A DNA stretch of 64,000 bases from Lunularia cruciata (GCA_948567375.1 OX419755.1:20589001-20653000); one strand, 5' to 3'; positions 1 through 13,943 are shown, numbered from the stretch's first letter. Numbers and translations: made by a program. Notes: generated by a model not told the origin, from the sequence alone.

Positions 1-1950
1 GATAGGGCTCAAGTCTATAGAATGTGCCCAACTCCTTGAAGGAAAGTATCACATATGTAAACAATGAGGCATGATTAGGAGGAGGGGAACCTTAGCATGA
101 GATAAGTGCCGATTGAATAAGTAGGTGGTGCCCATTAGACGTAAGAAGGTGCTTCAAGTGGTAATTAGGATGTAACTAATATACATAACTATTCCTCAAT
201 TGCACAAGTGATTAGCAATGATGGTAGACACGTAGGATGTAATCACATGGTGACAGATGTGACATGTGGTCCAATACAAAGTAATAAACTATCAAAAATG
301 AGAGGTGTAATACATATTTTCACAATAGAAAATGAGTTAATTGAGGAGTAGACCCCACTCAAGTAGAATAAATTGAGATTAATTTGGATAAATATAGCAA
401 ATAAGAAGAAAGACAATGTGTTAGGTTCTTCTTCTTTCATTTCAAAACTTACATTGTGATTTGAAACTATGTGCAAATAGCTTCCCCATGTCGTTCTTGA
501 TTGGATCTTTAATCCAAGTGGCAAGGATAAGCCTACCTGGCCATTCAATCAACAAACTTTTTGGATAAGAGATGAGTGTCTAACTCTCTCCATAATTAGT
601 ATTTGGTTTGGAAATTAGCCCTAGACTCATTTGGTCAATAGATTGTTTTCCAATGGTCTTTAGGGAGTCTATAGTTGGCATTTGGATCTTTTGATCAACC
701 TAGAAATCTTAGGGAAGATTGTCAAACTCTAGATTCTTTTGCTATACCTGAAGTTTGTGATTCATCTTTATCTTTAGTAAATACATTCACCACACTTTTG
801 TTTTCATTTTTGTCTTGGTCCTATCATAGGTTGAGTGTTGATGCATATCCACTAAGTTAGGTACCTAGTTTCCTTTAGCCAAGGTTTGGTTAATGATAAA
901 AGTGAATGCAAGATTCCTTGAAGACAAAGAGTGAAGGTGAGAGATTTACTAGAGGTGATTCTATAGTATCAAGATTTTTTCAAACTTCTCAATTTCTTTC
1001 CTTTTCCTTTAATTTCTACTTTAGATATGTGTATTTTATATATATGTAGCAAGGTATGCTTTCAATTTGTATTCTTTCATGGAATAGAATTATCGCTAGC
1101 CAAAAAGTATATTTGTCTTTGGGAAGATTGGAAGTTAAGCCGAATGATTTTTGCTATGAAGATACTTTGCTACAAAGTCCACAAATCGCTCCAAATAGCT
1201 TAAAGCCCATATAAATAAAGACATGAAGGCCCAAAGACCAATAGGCCTCAAGACCTAGAGACCAAAGATCCAAAAGCCCTAACAACTCAAGTCCAAAGAT
1301 CTTCATTATGAAGGAATTTGGTAATGTGCACTTTGAGGCTTGTATCTTTTTGGTTACATATCCAAATGGATCTATCTTTATTGCTTTACAAGCATCTTTT
1401 CAAGAGAGTTTTATTAACATCAAAGATGCAAAATTTTGAGGTTTGGGAACACTATAGGGTTTTAGAGCTAATGGGGAGCAATTTAGAGGGTTTTATATAT
1501 CATCACAAATTCATTTTAAGTATCCAATATCTCATTCAAATTGTCTTTGCAAGTACTTTTTGTTGAGTCCAAGATAACCTTGATTAATGGTTTGTATTGG
1601 GAGTCATGAAAATCGTAATATCTTGGATATTTCTGATTTTAAAGCTAAGGTGTGAGAATTGACAAGCAAAGGATTGATGCATAATAAATCCAATTATGCA
1701 ATCCAATTCCAATTCCAATTCCAATCCAATCCAATTATGCAATTATAACACATGGGTAACTGTGCTATAATTGCATATTATTATCATGGAGGTATTATTT
1801 CTAGCTAGATTTTATCTTGAATGGTCTTGAGGAGGAATTGACTATGGTGAAGGAAGTAAGTGTTGCAAATTCTTCAAGACTTTTGACCATTTTAGCCATC
1901 AGAGAAGTAGAAGGATCAACTACATTGACTTTAGAACAATTAGCTGGTTT
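1..1950. other. AT-rich intergenic DNA, no gene seen
   Basis: I see no reading frame with recognisable protein similarity, and no RNA gene. Open frames are short and interrupted, as expected by chance in AT-rich DNA. The composition looks like decayed repeat sequence, but no element ends could be defined. Confidence 0.5.
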
Positions 1951-1959
1951 ATTTGTTAT

Positions 1960-2640
1960 ATAGTTAATGAAAATTAGGTTAGAAAGTTACTTCCACATTT
2001 TCAACTATTTAAGTTGTATGTTTGATGCATTCTATGTTCAATTCAGAGCAATAAATGAATAAAGTGAAAGAGTTTCCGCTATTCATTACTTACTTAATTA
2101 CCTTTGTGAAGTGTGAATGTATTCCTTTGAGTTTATGAGTATTGATTAATCTTTATAGATAGAAATTTTGAGAGCCTTGTGTGTTTGATCCTTGGTTCAC
2201 ACAATCATTTCTTAGAAGCAATGTCTTGATGAAACACTTTGAATGTTTCATCAAGTACTTTCCAAAGATTGTGCCTTGGCACAAAAGTGCTTTTATAGAG
2301 ACATATACCTTGAAGGAAAGGTAAACATGTGCCTTTGGAAGGAATTTGGATGCTATTTGTAAAAATCAATTAACATCTCCAAGCTAAATCATCACTCTCC
2401 AAGTTTAGTTGGAATACATCCTTTGTGATAGTGATTTTTCATTGATATCTTTCCATAGTGCATATCTTGGTGACATAACTCTATGTTGGGATTGGTTTCT
2501 ATCCAAGAGGTTTAACAAGCAATAGTAAAGGATGAATTTGTGACATTTGTCTTTGTATGTTACCACATCCAAATTGTATCTTCATGAGAATGACCTATTT
2601 CTTATCATATTCTTGTAATTTAACAATTATTGAGTTGTCA
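1960..2640. repeat. Diverged repeat, copy 1
   Basis: This stretch and 6600-7270 share an ordered series of short matches. They include a GCCTTGTGTGTTTGATC block, then TAGTGCA followed by a GTGG/GTGA and ATAA block, then a AATARTAAAGRA block, and finally TTTCTTATCA followed by an A/T-rich tail. Order and spacing are kept although individual bases have drifted far. I infer two old copies of one dispersed repeat, possibly LTRs 4.6 kb apart in direct orientation. No TG...CA ends or target duplication were found. Confidence 0.4.
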
Positions 2641-5600
2641 TCGACCTCAAGTTGCTTGTACTTGCCAAGGGTGAAAGAAGGGAGAGGAGAGTGGTCAAGT
2701 AATATGGTTCTAGGTTTTCTTTCACTTGGGTTTAGGACTCAGTTCAAGGATGTACCACCATTTCACAGCATGGAAGTTGTTCCTCAAGTTCTAAGACTAA
2801 ACCCATATCATGACCTAGAAGCAAGCAAGATGGTTTTACTTATAAATATAAGAGTATGAAAGAAACGGTAGGTAATTTCAGTCCATGTTATGGCATGTTG
2901 TCTCCAAATGATGTGCCTAAGATGTGCATATGATGATGCTTGAGACATGGGACTATAAACTTGATATATGCTCCCGATAGAACTATGCAATCTTTAAACA
3001 ATGGAGATGAGGAGAATTTTTTGACCAATATCTACTAGATAATCTATGCCCATTGGTAGAGGTCAAGAGTGAAAGTGCAAGAGGACCGGAGCTCCAATGG
3101 ATCTTTTGATCTAGTTTAATAAGTGGAAACTAGTTGCCACCCAACCGCGCAATATCATTTTGTAGTTTTTTAAGTAAATGGTAAAGTAACTTAGTGTTGT
3201 TTATCTATGTAGTGTTGTGATAGATTATACAAGGGATCCTATGGTTGATCATGTGAGCAATCTGTGTACATTCAAGTGACTGGCCATGCAGATTAAAATC
3301 TTGTCCTTGTAGAAGCCTTTGATGTATATAGGTAGTGGCGCTCAGAGTTGTGTGTTATAGTCTTGCAAGTTTGAGACTGGTCACAAAGCATGAGAGCTAG
3401 AGCTTTTGAATGTGAGTTTGACTAAGAGATAGTTTGTGGTCTTGATCTACTCTCTCCAACCCTTTCCTCATCACCTTCAAATTATGCACTATGATCACTT
3501 TCAATCATGGATAATAGCTCATTTTGGTCTTACATTTATGGCACTGGTAATGGAGAACTCAAATTCTATTATCCTTCTTGTGCTTATTCATGTGAAGGTC
3601 TAGGATTTAATTAATGCATCAATTTTTAGAGGGAGAGTGCTCAATAATCTAGCTCAAGGTATTGGAGGTGAATTTTGGAAATCAATGTGTTAAAAGGAGT
3701 TCCAAGTGTCCAAGATGCATGGAATTGTACTCCAACATGTTGAGTCTAGGGTTTTTGACATTCCAATCAATACTAGATAGCCATTTGGGTAGAAAAACAT
3801 CATATTGTGAAAATAAGAAAACATGCTACAAAGTGAAGACTAGAAATGTGAGATTTGAGCAATAATTGATTAAGATATGATCAATCTATACCCATGCAAA
3901 AATTTTCAAAGATTTTGGGAGTAACACAATAGCTTTTCATGACCTATCAACAAGGTTGGAATTCATCCATATCTAGAAATTGGTTTGGACTTTAAAAAAA
4001 CTTTCTAGGAGTTTAGAAAAAGTTACAATCAACCTTTGTGTAAAATTTGGGTGGCTAAGGGTTTATAAGTAGTGAGTTGTGATACATCAAACACTATCAT
4101 AAGTATCAATAGTTTTGTTTGTATTACACATTCAATTGATTGAAAAACATTCGTCTTTGGATTATTCATGTGTGCTTGTTGGTGTTTTCTAGAATTGAGC
4201 CCTTGAGCCAACATCTCTGGCAAAATTTTGCCAAGAACCATGAGTGGAACCTTGATTATGGTTTTGAATCAAGGTTTGAACCACAAAAATGAGGCTAAGT
4301 TCAAGATATTTTCTAGGGAGTTGTAGAACTAAAATTGAGATGTGTTATATAGAATTGAAAAGCTTATTTGCAGGCTATCCAATGAGTTCTAAGAACTTAG
4401 ATTTGGAGCTATATTGAAACACTTTGAAGAAACTTGGCTCACTCTCATATTCCAACAATTTAAAATTTAATTGTGTTGTTATGTTGTAGGTAATAAACCT
4501 TTGGAATATGAGTTTTGAAGAAGACTTGGTGATACATATGAAAAATTTGCATCACTACTGGAGTTGGTACTTGTAGATCCTTAACTCAGCCCCATAAGGA
4601 AGATTGTATGCTTAGAGCTCCATTTTTTGAATGTGTCAGCAGTAGGCTACTTTGAAAGCCTACATAGACTCCTTTAAGCATGAAAAAGGTTAATGAAAAT
4701 ATATCCTAGTTTTCAATCAATCTCTTAAGGGCTTTCTTGCTCAATAGAGCATACCTCAGCCTTTGTCTATGTTTGAAATTGGTGGTAACCACAAGGAATC
4801 AGAACTAGGTCCAAGAGAATTTTGTTAAAGAAAGTCATTTGTTGCAACAAGGCATAGACCCTCATGCCAAAACCTATAACCTAATTGAGACTCAAGATTA
4901 TATAGCCATTGTAAGAGCTAACATGAGATTGTTTAAAGCTCAAAAACTACTTACTTGACAATAAATTGAGCTTTTATCTTCAAACATGCCTTTGCAAGAG
5001 AGAATATTCAGTGGGTTAGAGTGTTCAAGCATTACATGTAGAAGGGACCTAATTTATTAATTCTTTTTGTAATCCACTTCTTTGTAGATATCTTTGCTGA
5101 CAAAGGAAGAGAAAGTGTTCTACAAAGATCACTTTCCCTTGCCAAATATCTATTGTAACATGTGAGTTGGTTGTGATTGAATGCTATTAAAGAAGAGGAT
5201 GAGTACTACGCAAAGATGCAAGAGTTAGTCAAATCAAAAGAAGGAGAGTTTTATAGTAAACCAAAAATGTGGAGAACATCAAAGGAGAAAGGCTCTAACA
5301 TCGTTCATAGGTGAGACATAGGCAATAAAACCTTGAAAGTAGAAGAGAATTGCAAAATAGATTATGACTTTGTAAGCAAAATGAAGAGGAGAGGAAACCA
5401 AGTCAAAGAAGAAGAGGGAAGCTACTCAATTAGAAAAAATTGAAGTGTCTATAGAAGACATTTAGGGAGAACTATGAAAAGCACCACAAAGAGAAGAGGT
5501 GGTGAATCCATATGACTTCAAGACATTGTTGTTGCAAGAGGGAAACCCAAAGAATGATAAAGGTAATATCTTTGGGGTACACTAATTTAGGATTCTTATA

Positions 5601-6599
5601 TGGAAAAAACATGCAAAAGATTATCTTGGCCATTTTGGACTTCATGGAATCAAAATTTTCAAGTACAATAAGTAGTGGCTAGAAGTAGACAATGTAGTGC
5701 ATATAGTAAAGGAAGTAGATTTTACTCTATATAATAAAAGAGTGAATTAAGTCTACTTTGAAAAACCTTGGACCAAGTAAAGGTAAAATTGGATATTTCT
5801 TGCAATGTGGAGGAAGAGAAAACACATAAAATCCACAAACTATAAAGTAGCAAAAGTTACCTAAAGGAGAAAAATAAGAAAATAAGATCTTTAATACTTG
5901 AGGAGAGATATAATAGCAATCAGTGATAATACTCAATAGCTAAATTATGAGAATGCATATATTATTGGAGTATTGAATAATAATTTGGCAATAGCTAATA
6001 TGCAATGGAGAGAGATAAAACTTACATTGAATTATAAGTAGAATCTCTAGTGTAAGGAGGAAGCAAATCATGGTTATCATAGCTCAATTAGTGGTGACTT
6101 AATTTTGGATTTGAGATTTGGAAGATAATTTGGCAATTATAAGACTAGTTGTTTTGACCATTGGTTCAAGTGCAATAGGACCAGACCTAAAGCTTTGTTA
6201 GCAATTACTAAGAGGAGTCAACAAGTACAATGTGTTACTAATATGAGCGATCAAAGATGGAGATAATTTAAATTGATAAAACTCATCATTGAGAATTGAT
6301 AAAACTCATCATTCATGGAGCACTAATAAACAAAGAACCAATGTGACTTGAGAAGATTTTACAAACATTAATGTCTGAAAAACCAATAGCACCCAAAGCA
6401 AAACACTGCAATTTGACTAGCATAGGATCAACCAAGCCCAATTGTAGAAATTCAAGAAAGTATTAAATTAGAATCAAGAGAGATGTGTTGTAGATTCACT
6501 ATGATTTCAAATAAAGAAGTAAAAGACCATTGAAAGGATTAGTTACTCTTAATAGATAGTTATGTTTTAGTTAGGCAATTTTCTCTTTTGGGAGTTAAT
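2641..6599. other. Gene-free spacer between the repeat copies
   Basis: No coding sequence is recognisable. A purine-rich stretch around 5100-5560 resembles the charged coding bias of a decayed gag-like frame, but it is closed by many stops. If the two flanking repeats are LTRs, this would be the dead interior of that element. That is inference only. Confidence 0.3.
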
Positions 6600-7270
6600 G
6601 TACAACTATTTAGTTAGTTTTGTATCATAATTGCCACATGCACTCAACCATTGAAGCCATAAATTCAAATCACCAAGCATTCAATTCATGAAAAATGTGA
6701 ATAAAATGAATGAATGCAAGCTTCATATCACTTTTTAATTTATTCATGAAGTATCTTTCTCTTTAGTATTGGTGAATCTTTATTATTGGAGTTATTGAGT
6801 GCCTTGTGTGTTTGATCTTTGACATTGTAGTAGAATTTTAGAAGCAATTCCTTGATGGGACTTTCTAGTATTGTAGGGCTGATAGTAACCAAAGAATGTG
6901 TACACAAAGACTGACTCTTTGGGAAAGACCTCTTTGCAGGACATTTATCTTAGGAGAAGAGTAGAATATGTTTCTTTGTCAAAGACTTTGAATTATTATT
7001 AATGATATATTAACATTCTTGGATTGAAGTATTACTACTAGGATTTGAATGATAAATTTTGTGTGATTTTGAAATTTATCATCATTTTCTATAGTGCACC
7101 TTTGTGGTGGTATAATCCTCTTTTGGAGAAATAGTTTTTTCCAATGAGGTTAGATAGAAAATAATAAAGAACTACTTTGTGATACTTCTTTTTGTATTTG
7201 ATCAATTTTGGATTGACATGTTTCTTATCAAGACACTATTATTTAATAATAACTAAGTTATAACAATCAA
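6600..7270. repeat. Diverged repeat, copy 2
   Basis: Partner of the repeat at 1960-2640, in the same orientation. It keeps the block GCCTTGTGTGTTTGATC near 6793 and the downstream blocks in the same order. Divergence is high, with many indels, so the pair is old. Element class is unknown. Confidence 0.4.
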
Positions 7271-9038
7271 TTTTACATTTGGAAATTCTGTTCAATCAAA
7301 AGCTGAAGGAGTACTATCCATCATTTACAAAGATCTTGACAAGTATTTACAATCAATCTTTTGTATTCAAAAATTCTATGATGATAGTTAATTTATGTAT
7401 GAATTCCCATGAGTTATTTTGTAGATAGATGTCAAGAAAAAATTTCTATTGAGGAATGAATTTGATGGAGAAAGAAGTTTTGTAAGAAGAAGCACATAAG
7501 AAGTATAAGCATAGCAACTCTAGGATATCTCTAGTGCAAATATATTTGGATACCAAGGAGAAGGATAAAGAGAAGAATATTAGGATTCTTCTTTTTTAGA
7601 TAGACTCTAATTACAAGTTGTGCAATGGGGCTTAAGTTGACAAAGCCAAGAATTAGCTACTGGTCATATCACTAGCAAATTTCTCAATCATGAAAATACT
7701 TTTGCTTCTCAAACCTAATGATAGGGTGATGGACATAGAAAAGCATATATCTTTGAATTTTTTGACCAAAATGTCACTTGGAAATAGCATGTTGCATTTT
7801 ACAACCAAGAATGATAATGTATTCTTGATAGTTATGGTTGGTGTTATTTGAGACCAAGCTTTATATTATTCATGTGGGTATGGAGCCTCAAGTCTTATTA
7901 TTGTTAGAGTTTGGAAAATTGTGAGACCTCTCAGTGCATTGTAAAGTGTTAAGTACTAAAGAATGGTCCAAAAACTTCCACTTAGCATGTAATATGTATT
8001 CTTCAAGTGCACTAAAATAAAGGATGAATGATTGAGAAAGCCTTACAATTTTTTCCCTTGATGATCTAGTAGAGACTATATAAGTGTGGATGTAGGATTA
8101 CTAAAAGATGGATTGTAGTATTTGAAGTCTTTCTCAAATTGGATCATAGAGGGATGAGAGGTATAGCTTGTTGCAATTTTCTACTATAAGAAATGACCAA
8201 AGAAAGGTCAATTATTTTATTGCACTAGGCAATGCACAAAAACCTAACAAATAACTTCATCAACTTGCTTTTCTCTTGATACTTAACCAAAACTATATTA
8301 GGTTTAGCCTTGATATATAATAGAGAGATAAATATAATAAATTGTAGGGCTCTACTCTTGGTAGATCAAGTGGGATAAATAGGGGAAATTTTAGGTCTCT
8401 CCTCATAATAGATCAAGTGTGATAAATAAGGGAAATTGTAGGGCTCTACTCTTGGTAAATCAAGTTGAACCATAGGATCCACTTGACCTCAACCAGCTTT
8501 GAAACCTAAGTAGCTCAATTTCATATGTTTATGATAAGCAATATAGCATGTAAATACTCTCACTAGATTCCCACACATCCACTTCTCCTAGCAACTAACT
8601 AAGAGGATCTAACATTAAAGGTGTTTATTTAACCTTTGTGATGCACTAAGAGCAATCACTTAGGGGTTTCAAGATACACTAGTGATCAATAGACCAATAT
8701 GCACATTGAGTATGACACCATAAATCACAAATGTACAAGACATAATGAAAAGAATGTGTACTTAGTTAAACCATTGCAAATTATGCATCAAGTTTAAGTC
8801 ACTCAATAATTTCCCCAAGGTTCCCTAACCAAAAATACCACAACCAACATCCCTAGTCCTTGAGTATATATTCCCAATTGTTTCTATCACAATACATTTG
8901 AGGAACATTGTGAACATCAACCTCTCTTTGCCTTGCAATGAGTCATGCAAAGTTATCCCCAATTGCATAATTAGATGGGCTAAATCATGGAATTAATTAT
9001 AAAAAATGAACCATAATCCATTGTGATACCAAAGATTG
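7271..9038. other. Gene-free AT-rich DNA
   Basis: Apart from the 47-bp tandem repeat at 8341-8467, nothing coding or structural is recognisable. Open frames are short and non-homologous to families I know. Confidence 0.5.
8341..8467. repeat. 47-bp tandem repeat, about 2.7 copies
   Basis: Units start at 8341, 8388 and 8435 with an exact 47-base spacing; the third is partial. Each opens ATT(G/T)TAGG(G/T)CTCT and carries a GATCAAGTG-GATAAATA block. The first and third units are closer to each other than either is to the second. Confidence 0.85.
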
Positions 9039-9305
9039 TGAGAAATACAAGCATATAGGATACTCAATGTACTTTTGCACAAGAACATATTTTTTTTAAT
9101 ATAAGAGACTTGAGGTATATCAAGTGACATAGAGTCCAAGGCTATACCCCTGAATAGAGGTAGGCCAAAAGTCTCCTATTGAAGGAGTAGAAACCTTCAT
9201 AAGGGATAAGACACTATCTAGTGTGAATAGTAATCTGAAATATCAGATTACTAAATATCTCATTAGTCTATACTCATTACTATTTGTATTCACACTAGTC
9301 TAACA
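9039..9305 (-). repeat. Copia 3' LTR (left copy)
   Basis: Starts TGAGAAATAC and ends CTAGTCTAACA, matching the right copy at 13958-14251 over its length with substitutions and small indels. The last about 85 bases (9217-9300) form nested inverted repeats. An inner hairpin is AATCTGA/TCAGATT, and outer arms are CTAGTGTGAATAGTAAT and ATTACTATTTGTATTCACAC, which pair imperfectly. Confidence 0.85.
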
Positions 9306-10584
9306 CTCCACCTTAATGGATATATTGGTAGTTGTAAAATTAGTCCTTATTTTTAACTCCTAGAGTAAATCTTTCATGTAATTATTTAGGCAAACCCTTA
9401 GTAAAGATATCAGTAGTGTTATGTTCAATATCAGCCCAAAAACTAGAATATTCTCTTCTTCAATCTTTTCTGTAGTATAATGAAATCTAATATCTATATG
9501 TTCGGTTCCTTCATGCTGCATGGTTGGTATGACAAGGTAGATGCCATTGTTATTGTCACAGTAGAGTTTCATTGTTTTTCCAAGTCATTGAGAAGTTGCT
9601 TGAGTCAAATGGCATCAGTTGTTGCCTTTGACATAGCCATATATTCAACTTCAGTGATCGATAAAATAACAGAACTTTACTTCTTACTTGACTAACTTAC
9701 AATTTTATTGTAGAAGATGAATCAATATACTCCAATTGACTTTCTTGTGTCTTGATCACCTCTCCAATCAGAGTCAAAGTAACCATGAATTGGAGTGTTT
9801 TCTTGTTGTAAGTGATGCCTTTTGAAAGTGTTCCTTGGATATATCAAAAAAAATTTCACAACTTTCTAATGGTGAGGACCAAGATTTGCCCTCTTCTTGG
9901 CAATTAAAATTGCTTATTTTTAGCTCAGAACATAAGCAATTTTAGACCTGGTGCATACTATAACCCACATTAAACTTCCAAATGCTGATTAGTATGTAAA
10001 TTTTTTTTCATTGATTCCATTTTAGCTTCATCTTTGGGACAATATTGAATTCTTTGTTTAGTCCCATACTTTCTAGGATTATTGATAGGTTTGCAATCTT
10101 GCATTGAATTGAGTAAGAATCTCTCTCCAATAATATTCTTGAGAGAGAGGCTGATCTACCTTTGACTTCTATTGCATCTAGCTTCTAGTTGAATGCAATG
10201 ACTTATCTCTCCCAAATTAGTCCTTTCAAAACCTTGCTTAAGATTCTTGAATGGAGAGTAGAAGAGGTAGATTGTTATTGGCAAGGATGCAATCATCCAC
10301 ATAAAGAGCTAAGATGACATTGTGAACACTAGAATAATAAATATAAAGATTAGAATCAGCCCTTGAGTGTTGAGAACCATAACCTAATAAATATTTCTTT
10401 AACTTTTTGGTAACCTTGCTTGGGAAATTGTTTCAAACTAGATACAGCTTGAAAAAGTTGTAGAACCAATTGATGTTGCTTCTTCTTTTGTTGCTTGTTG
10501 ATTTGATCAAGAATCAGAAGGCTAGAAGGAATATCCTTGTAGATTCATTCATTCAATGTTCCATTTAAGAAATTTGTCTTTACA

Positions 10585-10926
10585 TCAAGCACATGTACCT
10601 CCAAGTCTTGTTGTGTTAAAAAAGCAAGCAACCCTCTTATTTTTGTCAATCTTGACAACAAGAGCATAATTCTTTGTGTAGTCAATACCATGGAGTTGAG
10701 AGAAGTCACAAGCAATCAATCTAGCTTTGTATTTTTGAATCAATCCTTGGGTATCATACTTCTTCTTGAAAATCCATTGAAATGTTATTGCTTTATGACC
10801 AAGTGGGAGCTCAATAAGAACCCATGTTTTATTCTTCTTTATTGTGTCAAGTTCATCTTGAATGGCCTCTTGCCATTTAGAAGAATCAGGTGTGGAGAGT
10901 GCAACTTCATAGGTAAAATAGTACAC
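10585..10926 (-). pseudogene. Copia reverse transcriptase fragment
   Basis: This 113-residue minus-strand frame carries the N-terminal copia RT signature: a W-x2-A-x2-DEL stretch, then N-x-TW, an LP-x-GHKAI block, a WIFKKK block, and KYKARLIA followed by GIDY. In intact elements these motifs precede the catalytic YVDD region, which is not preserved as one frame here. The fragment is in the pol position expected for a minus-strand element, between the integrase-like area (11.0-12.2 kb) and the left LTR. It is a dead remnant. Confidence 0.85.
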
Positions 10927-11043
10927 ATCAAATGATTTGTCTTTGCCAAGAGTTTTAGAAGGGTTGGATCCTTCTAAAGATGCATCATATTTCTTGACAT
11001 GTGTACAAAATCTCTCTCCCTTTTTTGATTGATATGTACTTTA

Positions 11044-12245
11044 TCAAGAAGTCTTGGCTTTCTTGAATAAACAAGAGATAAAAGACCGTGATGGTATTGG
11101 ATTGGTAATAATAGCAACTACATGGTGATTTGGAAGAGTTGTTTGGAGTAAGTTAGGTGAAGAAGAAGGAATGAAAGTTTTTGGATCATAAATAAAATAC
11201 AATGGAACATCTAGAGTGTATGTAAACTCTTTGAGTTCATAAGCAGTAAGATTCTCAAGAAATTGAACATCTCTTGATATAAAATACAATATTTTGACAA
11301 ACATTGAAGTTTGTAAGCTTTACTTTTTTTTATCATAACCCTAGAAAATAAATTTTTAGGATTTGGAATCAAGCTTAAATCTATCAAAGGGTGAGATATA
11401 TGCATGTGAAATGCACCTAAATACTTGAAGTAATGATAAATTTGGCTTGTAACCAAACCAAAGTTGGAATGGTGTAGCATGTGGAGTAAGAGTCTTAGTA
11501 GGATTGCAATTTTGTAGGAAAGTTGTAATATGTATTGCCTCACTCTAATAAGCTTGAGGAGGCCAGATTCAAATACCATAGAGCAGACTGCTTCTATCAA
11601 GGTTCTATTCTTGTGCTTTGCAATACCATTTTGCTTAGGTGTATAAGGAGTATTTTAATAGCATATAATACCTTTTTTTTGCAAAAGAGATAAAATTTTT
11701 GTAGATTTGTACCTATTGTCTAAAATAGAATATGAGCTTTTTGGTTGGATTGATTTTTAGCATAAGTGATCTATTCTTGAAATTTAAGTAACATAACTAA
11801 CAATTGAAAACTTCATGTTTGAATTTGAGAAGAAACAAAAAGTGTATATAGTAAAGTCATCAGAAAATGTCACAAAATGCATGTAACCAATGTAGGTAGC
11901 AAAAGAAATAGGCTCACAAACATCAGAATGAATAAGATCCAAAGGAAATGTAGCTCTAGTTCATCCTTGAGGATATAGAATTCAAGTTTACTTACCTTGT
12001 TGGTCAAATTGGAAGTGACATTGAATGAATTTGATCCATACCATCAACCAAGTCTTTATTTTATAGAAAAAATAGATGTTTTTGGCTAAAATATCCCAAG
12101 CAACACTTCCATAATGAATTATTATCAATGGAAGTTGAGATAGCACTGCTCTTAATAGAAACTAGAGTAGATGGATTGCTTGTAATCTCTCACATAAGGC
12201 AAAAATGGTCAAGTCTTGAATCATCATATAAGATAAATCTAATGT
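11044..12245 (-). pseudogene. Probable copia integrase-region remnant
   Basis: By position between the gag/protease and RT remnants this should be integrase. Broken minus-strand frames (11044-11304, 11211-11600) carry isolated fragments. One of them, TPLDLVHSD-like in such elements, is not readable here. I cannot point to an intact zinc-binding or DDE motif, so the call rests mainly on gene order. Confidence 0.4.
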
Positions 12246-12881
12246 CTAATAAAATATTCCATGAGAATAACTCAATTGGAGAGATAAATACAAATTCTTG
12301 CTGAGTAGTGGAACATAAAGAACATCTGCTAAAATATATTGATCCTTTGAAGAGGCTAGCTTGAGAGAAACCATACCATGACTAATGATATTAGTAGTAC
12401 AGCTATAAACTAAAAAAATAATTTTAGGTGGTAAATATTCTTCATAAAACAAGAAACAAGTTCTTTGATGTGTCATATATTGAGAAGGTACAATGTCAAC
12501 ATACCATTGCTTGTTTTTGGTAATGGAGTTTGTACCATCAATATTGTACAATGAATATTGAGTAGTGGTGCTATTAGATTGATAATGATAAGATGCATAA
12601 TTGGGATCCTTTTTCCTATCATCAATAATATGTTTACAACAATCATTGATATGATGTTCCTTCTTGAAATAGTAGTGACAAATGATGGGAGGTATGGAAT
12701 TCACAAATTCACTAGTTACCAAAGTACCTCTAGAAGATATGGAAAAATTATTTTGAGCAAGAAATCCTTGATATTGGGGTTTCCATTTTTCTTTTCCTTT
12801 TCCTTTATTTCTAGGAAAAGGATTAGTACCTTGAATGATTGCCAAAGCAAATTTTTGCTCTATAAGTCCTTCATGTTTCAA
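12246..12881 (-). pseudogene. Copia gag C-terminus and protease remnant
   Basis: The 211-residue minus-strand frame has a damaged zinc knuckle, CHYYFKKEHHINDC: the second cysteine and the glycine of C-x2-C-x3-GH-x4-C are replaced. It is followed by a copia protease start (WYVD then SQYMT). There the catalytic D-S/T-G is D-I-V, so the protease is dead. A lysine-rich basic stretch (about residues 22-33) precedes the knuckle. The frame ends near 12246 in a valine/leucine-rich protease core. Confidence 0.8.
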
Positions 12882-13258
12882 GCTTATCTCCTCTTGAAGA
12901 AGGAGAGAAATAAAATTAGGGGGTTTTTTAATTCTATTAGCTGCATAAAGATGCTAGAAACATCTAATAACTTGTAGGCATTAACCTCATTAAATATAGC
13001 TTTTACTATTGATCATTAATTGAATTATTTGCAGTAGATATAAATAATTAAGGAATGCATTCTATAAGTCCTTCATGTTTCTTCAAGCTTATCTCCTCTT
13101 GAAGAAGGAGAAAAATAACACTAGACAGTTTTAAATTCTATTGGCTGCATAAAGATGATAGAGAAGTCTACTATCTTGTAGGCATTGACCTCATTAAATA
13201 TAGCTTTTACTATCGATCATTAATTGAACTATTTGTAGTAGATAAATAAGTAAGAAAT
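12860..13258. repeat. 202-bp tandem duplication inside the copia element
   Basis: Copy 1 starts at 12860 and copy 2 at 13062; both begin CTATAAGTCCTTCATGTTTC. Both run through a CTCCTCTTGAAGAAGGAG block and a CATTAAATATAGCTTTTACT block to an AAGRAATGC end. Differences are scattered substitutions and short indels. The duplication covers the gag N-terminal region. Confidence 0.85.
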
Positions 13259-13943
13259 GCTACAAAAAATTTCTATTTTTGTTGCAACATTGTCACTCTT
13301 TCTCATCTTCATTTTTGAGGTGTTTAGTAAATACATGACTAAAACATCATCAATTCCTTTGTACATGGTGGTTAAATTGCTCCATGTTGCACTGGCCAAT
13401 GTATGTTTGCTTATAATACTAACATATTTTGGAGTCTTTGCTAAATAAATAACCTCAAGTGCTATATTTTTTTGATGATCCTAGATAGCTTGATCAGTTG
13501 GAGTGTTACGTCTCCATTTAGTCTTATAAGCAATAATGAAGATCATCAATGCCTTCATTTTGAGTGAAAGGAAATGCTTTTGAGAATGGAAGTATTATAG
13601 ATTAAATTTCATAAATTTTCTGTCAAATCAAGTGAGAAGAGTGAGTGTATTTGCAACCATGATGTAGAACATTTAAAACAAGATAAATAAGAGATTTTAT
13701 AGGAATCTTAACAATTTGATACACAAAAGAATGGAGAATTTCTCCAAAATTCTAGAGAAAAGAATGAATATCTCTTCTAAATAAATAAAGTGTTCACCAA
13801 TTTGGGTAAATTGAGTGAGATTTTGCAAATTTGGATGAAGCACATGTGGACAAAGTGGAAAACTTATGCTTAGCCATCCTTCAATAATTTTGGTTAATCA
13901 ATTGAAAAATTTGATTGCAGAATTGGAATGTGAATTTTCTAAT

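Noticed and set aside
8341-8467. CRISPR-like array
   Set aside because: The 47-bp units are contiguous with no spacers, and the genome is eukaryotic.
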